Assembly (NCBI RefSeq): GCF_040939455.1 | Contig: NC_134109.1 | Span: 52,170,001 to 52,234,000, forward strand | DNA: 64,000 nt | From: Microcebus murinus | Taxonomy: Eukaryota > Chordata > Mammalia > Primates > Cheirogaleidae | Direction of reading: 5' to 3' | Part shown: positions 33,342 to 45,589 of the stretch, in pieces | How positions within the stretch are numbered: the first letter of the stretch is position 1 | Layout: every line of letters begins with the position of its first letter | The notes under the pieces: model-generated | What the model was told of the DNA's origin: nothing | The model's input: the letters and a program-made list of their open reading frames with translations, nothing else | Database searches by the model: none | Made by a program: the position numbers and the translations under genes

Positions 33342-33683
33342 TATGGTTTGAATGTGTCCCACAAAAGGCATGTGTTGAAAACTTAATCCCCAATGCAACA
33401 GTCTTGGGGGGTGGAGCCTACTGGGAGGTCATGACGGGTGTATCTTTATGAATGGATGAATGTTGGCTACAAATGTGATCGCTTGTGATCTCTTGCTCTC
33501 TCTTTCCCTCTCTTTGTCTTTCCACCATGGGATCATGCAGCAAGAAGACTCTCACCAGAGGCTGGTCTCTTGATCTCAGACTTGATCAGCCTCTGGAACC
33601 ATGAGCCAATAAATTTCTATTCATTGTAAATTACTCAGTGTGTAGTATTCTGTTATACCAGCACAAAACAGATTAAGACTCCA
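33342..33683 (+). mobile_element. MaLR LTR (MST type)
   Basis: CCTATGGTTTGAATGTGTCC, TGTTGAAAACTTAATCCCC, GATCATGCAGCAAGAAGAC, CTCACCAGAGGCTGGTCTC, ACCATGAGCCAATAAATTTC, AAATTACTCAGTGTGTAGTA, ending CAGCACAAAACAGATTAAG. Solo LTR. Confidence 0.9.
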
Positions 33684-35029
33684 TATCAACATAAGCATTA
33701 ATATAGCCTTGGTTGTTTTTTCAGTAGGCAGTTCATAATGATATTTCCCAGGGAAGGCCTTCTGTACATAGATTAACATCTGCTCTCCTATTCATCATAA
33801 CATCCAAGAAACTTATACATAGAGCCTTAAGAAATATTTTCTACATATTTTATCTAACCATGAATTTATAAAAATTTATTCTACCTGTATCTATATCATA
33901 TTTACCATTCTCATCATTGGTCAAACCAACTGGCAAGCAGGACAACTTAGGCCTTGGGGAAAAATACTAAAGTATCAGGGGTTTGTAAAGTGAGTTGTAG
34001 TCTTTGTTTTAGTTGAGGTGTCTAGAGATATTGGTAAAGAGAGCCCAGGAGGCTGGCTGGCTTCCCTGGATAAAATTATAGGCAAATGTATAACTTGGTA
34101 ATGACACCCTAGGTGGTTAATTTCTTTGTTAACTATGGATAATCAGAACACACAGAATAGTTTCATAGTACCAAAAACCAAAAATCAAAACTAAAACAAT
34201 CCCCCCAAAACAATTAAAAAAAACATCATAAGGAAATAATTTATAAGTGCATGTCAGCTTTTAAATTTATAGCTCAAGCATGTGTGGATGCCATGGGATA
34301 GCAGTGCTTTCCTAGCGACCATCAGCATTCTCTTATCTCATGGGCCCATGCTTTCCTCCATCAAGTTACTAGTGCAATCAAATGATTAATCAGAAGTATG
34401 GTTGGTGAGCAAAGGGACTGGTGTGGTTTTTCAGGACATTTAATCTGGACTGGCTGATGTGGAGGGTGATGACCTTCCTCTCACATCATACACTTTCCTA
34501 TTGCTTGAAACACAAAAGCCTCTTAGACAGTTGCCTTGTGCATAGCCCTGTAGAATCACTGATAAAATTGTCATCTCTGGCTCTCTTTGTTCCCCAGCTT
34601 TATACAAACTACCATCCTTCTGTCATGAAAACATTTTCGGACAAATAGGATATTATATCCTATTTACCTTAACAATAGTTAAATATTAGATATTTGATAC
34701 CATTTAAAAGACAATAGTCTTAATATTTAAGAAATGTCCCTTATTTTCATTAGGTAAAAAATCACAAATAATTTCTTCATATGTATTTGCATCATTTGAA
34801 AATACCATTTATTGACTTTTCCCACCATTATAATGAAAACCTAAGATGAATGCAGAAACAGAAAGAAACAAAAAAACTAAAAATTAAAAAATATCTGGAA
34901 CATGATAACAATTGAAAATATTTTCTTTCATATTGTTTCTCTTACAAAAATGGTTATATGTTGAACATACCATTTTATGTGTTAAATTTAATTATATTAT
35001 GAATACTATATTTTCCTGTGGCAATAAAT
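33684..35029. other. Unassigned AT-rich sequence
   Basis: About 1.3 kb with no recognised repeat, gene or RNA. Confidence 0.4.
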
Positions 35030-35091
35030 ATTATTCTAGAATGGTTGTTAGTTGATGCATATTATTCTAGAATGGTTGTTAGTTGATGCAT
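35030..35091. repeat. Perfect 31-bp tandem duplication
   Basis: Two identical 31-base units (35030-35060, 35061-35091), each starting ATTATTCTAGAATGG and ending GTTGATGCAT. Absence of divergence suggests it is recent or an assembly artefact. Confidence 0.95.
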
Positions 35092-35566
35092 CATAATTTA
35101 TTAGATCCTATTGATGGAAATTTAGATTCTTCCTAAATTTTTAATGTTACAAATAAGGCCATAATGAAAGTCTCTTTTAAAATATATATTAGTTATATCT
35201 TTGATTCTTTCCTTGGCATCCATTTGTAGAAGAATTTTGTCTTATGCATCAGCAAGAAAGATGTTATTCTTTCCCATGGCTAGTCCAATCCATTATATAC
35301 TGATGTTTCATTGCAAGTCAGTAGGGTGATATTTTCTGATGATGATCTCAGAATTTAGTTGTTTTGTGAATTTCCAGGCTGCAGTTCCATATAGGGCACC
35401 TTAATACAAGCAAGTCATTAGTTCTTCTATTTAAAAATCTTCAGCGTTATAATTGTTGCCTTTTGAATGAACTTAAATTTAAGTATATTGTTGTGTGTGT
35501 GTGTTTTATAAATGACACACACATATAAAAACTAAGAAAGTATATACATAGTATATATAGTATAGA
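35092..35566. other. Unassigned sequence, perhaps old L1M in antisense
   Basis: TTGATGGAAATTTAGATTC and TTACAAATAAGGCCATAATG resemble antisense old L1 text. A GTGTGTGTGTGTG run lies near 35493-35505. No gene. Confidence 0.35.
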
Positions 35567-35935
35567 GTACAGATGTTCCCCCACTTATGATAGCTCACCT
35601 GCAATTTGTTAACTTTATGATGGTGAGAAAGTGATAGGCACTCAACAGAAACTGTCCCTTGAGTACTCATTCAACCACTGTATTTTTTATTTTTAGCACA
35701 ATATTCAATAAACTACATGAAATATTCAATACTTTATTATAAAATAGGATTTGTGTTAGGTGATATTGCCCAACTGTAGGCTAATGTAAGTGTTCTGAGC
35801 TTGTTTAAGGTAGGCTAGGCTAAGCTATGATGTTTGGTAGGTTAAGTGCATTAAATGCACTTTTTTGGCTTATAATATTTTCAACCTATGATGGATTTAT
35901 CAGGATGCAATCCTACTATAAATTAAAAAGCATCC
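35567..35935 (+). mobile_element. Tigger-like non-autonomous DNA element
   Basis: CCCCCACTTATGATAGCTCAC at the start, AATACTTTATTATAAAATAGG and CTAATGTAAGTGTTCTGAGC inside, and CTATGATGTTTGGTAGGTTAAG then GATGGATTTATCAGGATGC near the end. The ends are imperfect inverted repeats (ACTTATGAT… against …CCTATGATGG). The same family is at 53680-54035. The exact family name was not resolved. Confidence 0.7.
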
Positions 35936-36569
35936 GTATATGTGCTTACTTTACTTTTGAATTTCTATATTTTTGTCATTAGTTTATCAGCTCAAATTTA
36001 AGCTCTCTAGGTTTGATTGAGGGACCATATTTGAAAAAAAGTGATAAAATTTATATTGTTTCACTTTGGGAATGCTAGTCTCATTTTTTTGGACCAAAAT
36101 ATTTGATATATTGGGAAATAATCCATGCTAAAATGCTTTTATTCCCAGGTTGGTATTTTGTTTGCTGTTTAAAGGTTTTGAAAGCTATAAAAAGTAGAAG
36201 ATTCTATAGCAAAATATACATACTTAGTGTTCTGGATCAAGGGGTGTGTATGTCTCTGTTTATGTGTGTGTGCACATGCACCTGTGCCTATCATGGAACT
36301 ACCTATATTTTGTATGTATTTGTAACATTTATAGCTATTATCTTAATATTGTACCACATAATATACAATTCTTACGGTATAAGTAAATGAGCATTTCTAA
36401 CCTGCTCAGCAAGATGAAATGTGGCAGAAAAGATTTCAGAAGCCTATCCACTTGAGGTGTTTTAATAATGGTCCAGTTCACTATCTTAATTAAATATTAT
36501 GTTCTAACAAAATTTTTTTGGATTAATGATTAGAAATCTAATTAAATTATCTTACCTTTAAGATAAGGG
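35936..36569. other. Unassigned AT-rich sequence
   Basis: Nothing recognised. A 95-codon frame at 36103-36390 has no domain. Confidence 0.4.
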
Positions 36570-36720
36570 TTTTTAACTTGGGAATAGTGACCCCTCTGGA
36601 GTTCATGAATGGGCTTCACAATGTGTGTAAATATACCGAAATTACACAGTCCTAATGTTGTTTATGGTAAGCAATGCAATCACATTCTTCAAGAAGTCTA
36701 TACTACTCAAAAGGGTTAAT
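36570..36720 (+). mobile_element. hAT-Charlie-like relic (tentative)
   Basis: AAGGGTTTTTAACTTGGG, then GGAGTTCATGAATGGGCTTC and a terminal AAAAGGGTTAATAAC resemble a Charlie-type element with GGGTTCTTAACC ends. Confidence 0.5.
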
Positions 36721-36917
36721 AACTATAGTTATAAGACACATTTATTATACATCAGAAAACATAAATAGAATATAGATAAATAAAGGATCCAGAGATTTTA
36801 GGATATTCAGTAACATGATGCTGTATTTTCAAATATGATTTTCCCTGTCATAGTACAAGTCAACTTTTATTATGCTATACAAATTGATTAGCTGAACAGA
36901 CTATATTAGTCACATAC
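36721..36917. other. Unassigned sequence
   Basis: Nothing recognised. Confidence 0.4.
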
Positions 36918-36985
36918 AGTTTTTTTAAATTTTTTAATTGGCAAATAATTATTATACATATTCATGGGATGTAGAGTGATGTTTT
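36918..36985 (-). mobile_element. L1MA-type 3' end snippet
   Basis: TTTTTTAATTGGCAAATAAT followed by CATATTCATGGGATGTAGAG is antisense L1 3' terminus; only about 70 bases survive. Confidence 0.65.
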
Positions 36986-37499
36986 GTTTTTTTCTAAAGA
37001 GGGAAGATGTTGCAGAAAAAGAGTTAATCATAACAATGTTTTGGTTGTTCTAGTCAATGCTAATTTACATAACTGCCTATGATCAAATCCTAAATTCATT
37101 TGTTTTTGTTTTGCTTTTGTTTTAGTAAATGAGATAGCCAGATGTAAAAGAAATCAAGTACATCAATGAAATTGGTAGTTATATCATTTGTTTCGCTAAG
37201 TAGTTTATACTTAGTCTTATCCATTTGAACCTGTAGTGTGAAGGATACTTTATTTACTGAGCATTTGGGAATATATCAAGATATGTAAGAAATGGCCTCA
37301 CTTCCTAAAAACTTACAATCTAGAATGAAAATAAAGTTTAAAAGACCAACCAAAATCTAAGGCAATGTATTTTCTGGTACAAGTAACTCAAAAGTAGGAT
37401 TATATCATGTCAGGAAAAATTAGGTAGGCCAAGAGGCTCATCCACACTATTGTAACCAGTTACAATTTCTAATCAGAGTAGAAATTCGACAAGAGGCTG
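36986..37499. other. Unassigned sequence
   Basis: Nothing recognised. Confidence 0.4.
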
Positions 37500-38076
37500 T
37501 GTTTTAAAAATGTAGATTTTATTGTTATTCAGCTATAGTAAGGCCTGATCAGGAAAATATTGCCATTTAAAAGATAATTTTTTACTCACAGTTTCAAGGG
37601 GAAAGGACACACCACACCCTTCAGAGGCATGTGAAGAAGTATTAGGGTCCATCAGGAGGCAGCTTGAACAAGGGAGTAAGGTGGAGAAGAGCCTTAATTA
37701 TGGTTTTCATGGGAAGGAATGGGCAAGGCAGCATAAGCAGGCTAAGCAGGTTTAGGATTGGCTAGTTTGAATAATTTCCTTTGGCTCCAGGGTTGTCCCT
37801 AGTCATCTGACCCTGGTGTGGTTAAGAAAGGTGGATAGTGGCCTCGAGTGTACAAGCTCAATAGAGGAGGTTAGGGGGCAGGTGGGCTCTGGATTGGTTA
37901 GTCTGCATAAGAATGATAATGCTCCTAGGCAAGTTGTTTGATATCTCTAGGAATTTGCTATACCTGGAAGGGGCAAGCTCTCCAGGATCAGCAAGGGCCC
38001 AAATATCAAAACATCAGAAAATACAGAAAATAAAGAGACATGTTTGACAATACAAGCTGTTAACAGACATGTGGCC
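37500..38076. other. Possible LTR-like sequence, unassigned
   Basis: The composition changes to more GC-rich text with LTR-like phrases (GGCCTGATCAGGAAAATATT, GGTCCATCAGGAGGCAGCTT, GATTGGCTAGTTTGAATAAT, GTTAGGGGGCAGGTGGGCTC). No boundaries or family could be fixed. Confidence 0.3.
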
Positions 38077-38235
38077 TGCTATGTGCTGAACATTTGTGTC
38101 CCCTCCACGTATTTATATTGAAGCCCTAATATATTGGGAGATGGAGCCTTTGGAATTTAATTAGGTCATGGAAATCTTGGACTTCCCAGCTTCTATTACT
38201 GTGAGAAATAAATGTTTAAGTTTTTATAAAGAGAA
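38077..38235 (+). mobile_element. MLT1 (MaLR) LTR, left part, internally deleted
   Basis: TGCTATGTGCTGAACATTTG, CCCTAATATATTGGGAGATG, AATTTAATTAGGTCATGG, then directly CTTGGACTTCCCAGCTTC, ACTGTGAGAAATAAATG. The middle of the LTR is missing. It is cut by the L1 at 38236 and ends at 39753-39785. Confidence 0.85.
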
Positions 38236-39752
38236 CATTTATTTATTTATATTTTTTATTTCAGAGTATTATGGGGCTACAAATCCTTTAGTCAAATAAA
38301 TTGTCTTTGCACCAATCAAGTCAAAGTTATAAGCATGCCTATCCCCCAGACAGCTTGCATCACACCTGTTAGATGTGAATTTACCTATCACCTCTTGCCC
38401 CATCCCACCTGCCCGATCCCCCATGAATGTTACTTCCATATGTACACATAAGTATTGATTGATTAGTATCAGACTCCATATAACCAAAGCAACCTTAAGG
38501 AAAGAGAACAATTTGGGAGACAGTGATTTATCAGACTTCAAGTTATACTACAAGTCTATAGTAACCAAAACAGCATGGTATTGGCACAAGAACAGAGACA
38601 TAAACCTATGGAACAGAGCAGAAAATCTAGATATAAACCCATCCTCATACTGCCGTTTGGTCTTTGACAAAGCAGACAAAATATACACTAGATGAAAGAA
38701 TCCCCATTCAATAAATGGTGCTGTGAAAATTGGATAGTCACGTGTAGAAGACTGAAACAGGATCCACACATCTCACCTCTCACAAAAATCAAATGATGGA
38801 TAATAGACTTAAACCTAAGGAATGAAATTATAAGAATTTTAGAAGAAAATGTTGGAAAACTCTTATAGACATTGGCCTAGGCAAACAATTTATTAAGAAG
38901 ACTCCAAAGGCAATCACAGCAACAACAAAAATAAATAAATGGGACTTGATTACATTAAAAAGCTTCTGCACAGCCAAGGAAACAATCATTAGAATGAATG
39001 CAAACAATCTACAGAATGAGAGAAAATATCTGCATGCTACACATCCGATAAAGGACTGATAACTAGAATCTATGTAGAACTCAGGGAAATCAGCAAGAAA
39101 AAATATTAAACAACCCCATTAAAAAGTAGGCAAAGGACATGAACAGAAACTTTTCAAAAGAAGATAGACTAATGGCCAACAAACATGAAAAAATGCTCAA
39201 CATCTCTAATCATCAGGGAAATGCAAATCAAACCTACAATGAGATATCACTTAACTCCAGTGAAAATGGCTTTTATTAAAAAGTCCCTGAAAAACAAACA
39301 CTGGCATGGATGCAGAGAAAAAGGAACATTCTTATACTGCTGGTGACACCAGAAAACTAGTACAACCTCTATGGAAAGTAGCATGCAAGTACCTCAAAGA
39401 ACTAAAAGTAGAACTACCAGTTGATTCAGAAATCCCACTACTGGGTATTTACCCACAGTTAAAAAAAAAAGAAATTCTATACAACAACAACAGCAACAAC
39501 AACAAAAATATCTGCACTGGAATGTTTGTAGCAGCACAATTCGCAATTGCAAGTGCTAACCCAAGTGCTCATCAATCCATGAGTGGATTAATAAAATGTG
39601 GTATATACATACCATAGAGTACTACTCAACCATAAAAAATGGTGAACTAATACCTCTTGTATTATTCTGGTTGAAGCTGAAGCCCATTCTTCCTAGTGAT
39701 GTATCACAAGAATGGAAAAACAAACACCACATGTACTTACCATTAAATCGGT
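38236..39752 (-). mobile_element. Lemur-type L1 with large 5' inversion, inside an MLT1 LTR
   Basis: Left segment (38236 to about 38472): antisense 3' UTR (TTTCAGAGTATTATGGGGCT; TACACATAAGTATTGATTG). Right segment (38473-39752): sense ORF2 from the part matching residues about 890 of the full-length copy to its C-terminus (GAATGGAAAAACAAACACC; CCATTAAATC). In L1 coordinates the right segment ends just where the left segment begins, the pattern expected from twin priming. ORF2 is broken by several stops and frameshifts, so only short open pieces remain. Confidence 0.92.
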
Positions 39753-39785
39753 GGTGTTCTCTCACAGCAGCCAGATCTGACTAAG
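39753..39785 (+). mobile_element. MLT1 (MaLR) LTR, right end
   Basis: GGTGTTCTCTCACAGCAGCC followed by AGATCTGACTAAG is the LTR terminus (usual GTATTTTGTTATAGCAGCC…GACTAAG). Confidence 0.75.
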
Positions 39786-40107
39786 AAATGACCCTTGAAA
39801 CCATTCACTTTCCCCTACTGTTAATAGTTTAAGACAATAATAAAATAGTGGTTCTATCTACTAATGATAAATATTGAGGGAAATAGTGAGAGATTCAGTC
39901 CTTTCAATGGTCTAGGGATTTGTTAGTTTATAGTAGGATTAGTTCTTAAAATGCTCCCATTATAAATTAATACTGTACTTAATATTATTCAAATATGTGA
40001 GTAAAACTTCCATTAATTCTGATATTTCCCACCATTCCCCAGGCTCACAGTTTTGTTTCAGGTAAGTTAGTGCAAGGATGAAAATATTGGTGAACTGTTA
40101 ATCTAAG
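39786..40107. other. Unassigned sequence
   Basis: Nothing recognised. Confidence 0.4.
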
Positions 40108-40612
40108 GCAGTGCTGTCCAATTAAAATATAATGCTAGCCACATATGTCTTCTAAAATTTTTTACTAGCCAAATAAAAATAAAAATAAATGAGTAAAATT
40201 AATTTTAATATATTATTTATATATTTAGCATATGCTTTTAATGTGCATTTTATTTCCATATATATAAAATATCATTTCAACATGAAACCAATACAAAAAT
40301 TACTAATGAGCTATTTATACTTTTTAATGCTAAATCTTGAAATATAGTATGTATTCTATTCTTGTTGCATATCTCAGTTTGGGCACTAAATTTTCATTGT
40401 AATACTTGATCTCTATTTCAACTTCATAAAATTTATAGTTGAACAAGTAGATTCACATACTCAGAATTATTTTAAATATACTTAGAAGTTTTCCAATAAC
40501 TGAATTCTGAGTATCAATTTAAAAAAATTTAAATAAAATAAAAGTTAAAATTCAGTTCCTCAGTGGCACTAGCTGCCTGTGGCTAATAGTTACTGCATTG
40601 GATAGCTCATGT
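40108..40612 (+). mobile_element. hAT-type non-autonomous DNA transposon
   Basis: Left end CAGTGCTGTCCAATTAAAAT and right end TGCATTGGATAGCTCATG are inverted copies of one terminus. Inside are GCTAGCCACATATGTC, CATTTCAACATGAAACC, AATTCAGTTCCTCAGTGGC and CTGCCTGTGGCTAATAGTTAC, all typical of a common mammalian hAT element whose exact name I did not resolve. Confidence 0.75.
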
Positions 40613-41591
40613 CTAGACAATATCAAACTAGATTATGCATTTGAATTGCCTATAGATTATGCAAAATATATGGTTTACCAGGCTCTTCCTTAGATCTATT
40701 GGCTCAGAATCTATAGGATGTTATATAGTCCATAGAAAAACTTGATGGCTACTGGAAACACCAAAAATCCAAACATCTAGACACAAAGAGTGTCTAGTTT
40801 TTTTCCCACTTACTAGAAGGAAGTGGATAAATTTGTACCTAGAGGTGTACTACTTACTCTCCAACTGCATTTCCCACCAGTCACCTACTTTATTGCTCTG
40901 TTATAGCCAAACTGTCCTCTTTGCACCTTCCTCTCATGACTTTGAATTATTTTCTTGGTAATTCTCTTCCATAACTATTTGGCTCACACAGATATCGTCC
41001 TCTCAAAAAGGCCTTTCTTGAGAATATGAACTATGAATTATCATATTCTCTAGGCATAGTCTGTTTCCTCACCTTATAATCCTTTTTAATAACTGACGAT
41101 TGATGTGTTTATTTTTTTACTATTTGCTGTTCCCTGAACAGAACGTAAACTCAATGAGAGATGGGTCTTTGTTTTCTTTATTGCTTTATCAAATGATTTA
41201 TAAAAGTGTTTGACACTCAGGAAATTATGTCAAGGAGATAAAAATAGAATCTCATTCACTCTGGAAGACCAGAAGCTAACCACTAAGTTTGTACAGTTCA
41301 GTTAAGGTTGATATAAAGTCTGCTTTGAAAGCTACAATAACCAAGTGCCTAACATTTAGGCCCCTGATTGTTTTAGAACAGAGAATTTCTGATAGCACGT
41401 TTTAGAACATATCTTGGGTAGCATGAAGGGCATCTATGGTACATCAGTAACAGGAACTGGAGAGTAGAACGCCTTAGCCCCTGACTATACATACACGCTG
41501 TGTCGCTGACAGGATAGCAATGCTCAGTGATATTTGTGGTCTATTCCCTAAACTGTGAAAAAAGTAGTTAAGTAGTTTGTTAAAGTAATGG
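40613..41591. other. Unassigned sequence
   Basis: About 1 kb with no assignable repeat or gene. Confidence 0.4.
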
Positions 41592-42765
41592 TGGGACTTC
41601 TGGTCCAGACAAGATGGCATTAGATGTGTTTTTATCCCTGCTGGTCCCTGCTAACCATAACTATAAACCTTGAAATGGTGCATGACACAAAACCAAGGGA
41701 ACTCTGAGAGATGTTAAGAAGGCGGCGAGCTGGTTTGAGACCCCAGGATTTGAAGAACAGCACAGAGGCACTTTGTTTTGTGTCCCCCCTTACCCTACCC
41801 AATAGACAATGGCATCCAGATGCAGTGTTTCCAGATAACTGAACTGACAACAGAAGGTAGCCCAAGTATGCTCCTCCTCCCTGTCTGCCCAGCTTGAATG
41901 GGAGGACCTTTGACATCAGATGAGCCCAACACCACCCACAAGGGGATCAGTTAGAAGATCCACCAGAAATTAATGGTCAGAGAAATTCTTCCCTCTGTGA
42001 AACGAAAAGTCCCCTTTTTTTGCAGAGAAATACTTAGGGGGTAGGTGAAGCTGGGAGGAGAGATTCAGTTACAGCAGGCAGCCTGGTCCAGGGAAGCCTT
42101 TTCTTCTCAGAGACCTGGGGCAACCAGGCGCCACTGGTATGGTATGATCCTCTCCTACTAAAACATCCAGTGGCCTTCCTGGGCCTTCTTTCAACTTCCT
42201 CAAGTAGCACCAGCAGGGACAAGTGGGAGCCCTAGTGGCACCATATAGGCCAAGCAGACAAAGTAACACCTTTAAGTCTCTGCAAGTTAAACTGCCAATG
42301 GAACCAGGGCCCACAGATATAGGCCAAGATCCACATGCTAAATTGAGCAAAGTGCCTGCTAAAACAAAAGATTCAAATAGGACCCAGAGTCTTCTAACAT
42401 AGTAAATAAAATGATCAGAATATAGTAAAAAAAAAATCACCATTTGAATAAGAAAAGATAATCAACTGATTTCAATATCAAGTGGAATCAGATATGGGGA
42501 TTATCTGACAAGGATTTTAAAGCCACCATCATGAAAATGCTTCAACCACTATTGACAAATTCTTTCGAAACAAATGAAAAATTAGAAAACCTCATCAAAA
42601 TATATAAAAGTTATTAAAAAAACAAAATGGAAATTATAGAACTGAACAACACAATAATTTAAATTGAATAGAAACTCACTGAATGGACTCAATACTTAAT
42701 TAAAAATGGACAATTGATAAAGGATTATACATCTATTTAAAAATTTTTTCATTGAGAACAGAGGA
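41592..42765 (+). mobile_element. Old L1 5' end: 5' UTR and start of ORF1
   Basis: Begins GGTGGGACTTCTGGTCCAGA, then CAAGATGGCATTAG, the L1 start with its AAGATGGC motif. A GC-richer 5' UTR follows (to about 42470). The ORF1 region then follows (CAATATCAAGTGGAATCAG; AAAACAAAATGGAAATTATAG; TGAATGGACTCAATAC). ORF1 is not open. The element stops at about 42765, where antisense L2 begins. Confidence 0.8.
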
Positions 42766-43950
42766 GACAGATATTAAATAAACCGTGCAGAAATAATTCC
42801 AACTGTGACAAGTGCCATGAAGGAAATACTATGAATAAGAAGTACAGACAGTTGTTATCAAGGGCATGGAATTGGAAGGAAAGATGAAAGCAGAGGGGAA
42901 TTCATTAGAATTAAGTATTCTATTTAAAGGGAGTTTGTTAAGTTTCCTACAGAGTTACTTCTGATATAGTCTGAGAGCTGGCTCTATTGCCAGCTCTTTT
43001 CATAAAGCACACATTATCTAAAATTCGTAAGCTACCTCCAAACATTGAAAGGAGCACAGTCTGAGTAATACAGGATTATCATGGGGCGAGTTAAGGATGA
43101 CTTACAGGTTTCTAGTATGGATGACTGAGTAAATAAGGCACCAATATTAGGACTGGTTATAGAGGAAGTGGAATGGGTTTGGAACTGGAAGCAAATGAGG
43201 TCACTTTTGAATATACTGAGCTGGGGGTGCATGGCTACCTGATATGTTCTATTGGCAGATGAATTTGTGGTTTGAAGCTAAGTAGTGATAAGTTAGTGTT
43301 GTGTATTTTCCAGTTTTTATGATAGATGGAAGTTGATGCATAGAAACAAGTGAGGTCACAAGAAAAGAGTAGTAGGACAGGGAAAGAGGATCTAGCACAT
43401 AACTGCAGTGACTGAGAAAGAGAACCTATAACGGAGAACTAAAAGATGAAGAAAACAGAGAATAGAAACTGACAGAAGATAAACAGTGTTAAAGAAGGAA
43501 GGAATGGCTAATGTTCAGTATGCATAAATGTCAAGGAGGCAGGAAAATAAAAATAGTTTGCAACAAGAATGTTGTTGACACCTTTGGCAGGAACAGTTTC
43601 AGTAATTTTTGAATAGAGAAAATAGAGATAGCACATGTATACTGTATTTCTGGAAATTTGGTGGGAGGTCCAAGATTTTTGATGTTTTTCATTTTGGTAT
43701 GACAGTACTAATTTGAATTTTGTAGGCTCAGTAGAAAGGGCAAACAGAAAGGAAGAAGTTGGGACCCAGGTAGGGAAGGTAATAACAGATGAGGCAAGGC
43801 CCCTGAGGTGGTGGGAACTGAGATGATGACACAGAGGAAGGGGCATTAGCCTTAATGGGGTGGGTGCAGAGGGATTCCTTTCCAATGAGGGAAGGATAAT
43901 TTATGAAGAGGGCAAAACTGAGGTGTTATTACTTGATCCACTTGGATTTT
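42766..43950 (-). mobile_element. Long L2 LINE fragment
   Basis: Antisense L2 over about 1.2 kb: GGAGACAGATATTAAATAAAC, GACAAGTGCCATGAAGGAAAT, GTTAAGGATGACTTACAGG, TGGCTACCTGATATGTTCTA, AAGGAAGAAGTTGGGACCCAGG. Unusually long for L2, but diverged and non-coding. Confidence 0.65.
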
Positions 43951-44519
43951 CTTGCCATGCAGAAGCTTGCTAGAAATAAAAGGAGGCATCATGTACAGTG
44001 AAAGTTGGAAGAAAAATATTGGTGGAAATATTAAGAGGAGCAAAGGAAGAGAAAATTGTAGAGTTTCAGGTAAGCATTAAAGTATTAGTTGAGGTTAGTA
44101 GCATCTATATGATGGATTCATTTGACTAATTGTTCATTATGAGTATCAGCTTGCATCTGCTAAATCACTTGATCAATTTTGGAATGAGAGTTTAAGAAAA
44201 TATAGGTACTTATCAAAGTTTTCACAACTGAGGTTGAACATTTTATAGCACTGTTTACTCTCTGTGTTTACTTCATGGCAAAGGTTATCAATTTACTAAC
44301 TATATTACTAATTAGTTATTTAAAACATGTTTTCATTTCATTTATTATTTTGTAGTCACTTATCCATTGGCTGTGACATGCACAGTACTTTATAAGTCCC
44401 CATGGGGAAATTTAGAAAACTTACATTTTCTGACTACCACAAATTATCCATTTATTTGCAAGAAAATGATAAATAGCACAACAATTAGGGAAGAACAAAG
44501 ATGAAAAGACAAGTATTGA
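43951..44519. other. Unassigned sequence
   Basis: Nothing recognised. Confidence 0.4.
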
Positions 44520-44815
44520 TTTTATTAATGTCTACTATGTATCAAACACTGGACTCGGTGTTTTATAAATGTTATCAAAGAGACAGTATTGGGTAATGAT
44601 TAAGAGTGTAGTCTCTGGAGCCAGATTCTAAGTGCTTCATACATGGTAGCAATTGTTGTCATCTAATTGATTTTCATAAACACATGGGATAGACATTGTC
44701 ATTCCCATTGCATAAAGAAGGAAGGTTTAGTTAGAACGGTTAGATATCTTGCACAAGATTTCACAGTTGAGGTAGATTAAGCTTCTGATATCTGATTGTA
44801 CAGACTGCACTTTCT
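44520..44815 (-). mobile_element. MIR SINE, possibly two copies
   Basis: Antisense MIR (CTACTATGTATCAAACACTGG; CATTCCCATTGCATAAAGAAG; GCACAAGATTTCACAGTTG) is interrupted near 44590-44635 by a sense MIR-like phrase (TAATGATTAAGAGTGTAGTC, then TCTGGAGCCAGATTC). This suggests one MIR inside or beside another. Confidence 0.65.
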
Positions 44816-45589
44816 TTTTCTCTTTTTTTCTTTTTTTTTGCTTCAGTCTGCTGCCTCTCACCTAATGCATAATGTTGTATAAATTGCATTTGCCTTAGTA
44901 TTTATACTTGCAAAGTACGGGGTATGCTCAGCATGTGGTGACATTAATCACAGAAACTATACTGATTAAAATGAGTCTTACAAAAGGATTTGAATGAAGT
45001 TGTAGGCATTAATTAGAGAAGCAGAGTTGAAAAAACATTGCAGAAAGAATAACATAAGTCAAGCCACAGCCATGGGAATGCCTTTTTTTTTTTTTTTAAA
45101 TCTGTGAAATGATAAGGAGGTAATCCTACTGTAGCTGGCAGCTGTTTGTGCATTGTGAGATGAGATGTTGTGTAAGCATGGCCTTCCTAATAATGATTTG
45201 ATTTGATTTATAGCTTCTGTTACTGATCTGCCCTTTTGACATAATAGCATTTTTTAAAAAAATTGGAAATAATAATTTATTTCCCTTTCAATTTAGAACA
45301 ATTTATGGGCCTACCCAGTTACACGACCTTTCTTTCTCTGCAAAACACAAATGCATCACAGAGTATTTGTACACAGCAAATTTTTTAAATTAAATTTTGT
45401 TAAATACTACTTTCTTATTAATTGCCTCCTAAATACTAGCTATATTCCATTTGAATGACTTTTTTTTTGTTTCTAAAGTTTCCCAGTTTTTTTCTCCATT
45501 TCCATCTCAACGCCCTTCTCTGCACCACCCCCGTCTCCCGCAGCCCTCCAGTAAATGCTTCTTTCATAGCCATGGTGATTTTTGGAAAA
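44816..45589. other. Unassigned sequence with T-rich and A-rich runs
   Basis: No repeat family or gene recognised. Confidence 0.4.

Noticed and set aside
38231..39762. GAGAAC on the left and GTTCTC on the right of the inverted L1, as a possible inverted flank
   Set aside because: A six-base match of this type is expected by chance and does not correspond to a target-site duplication, which must be direct.
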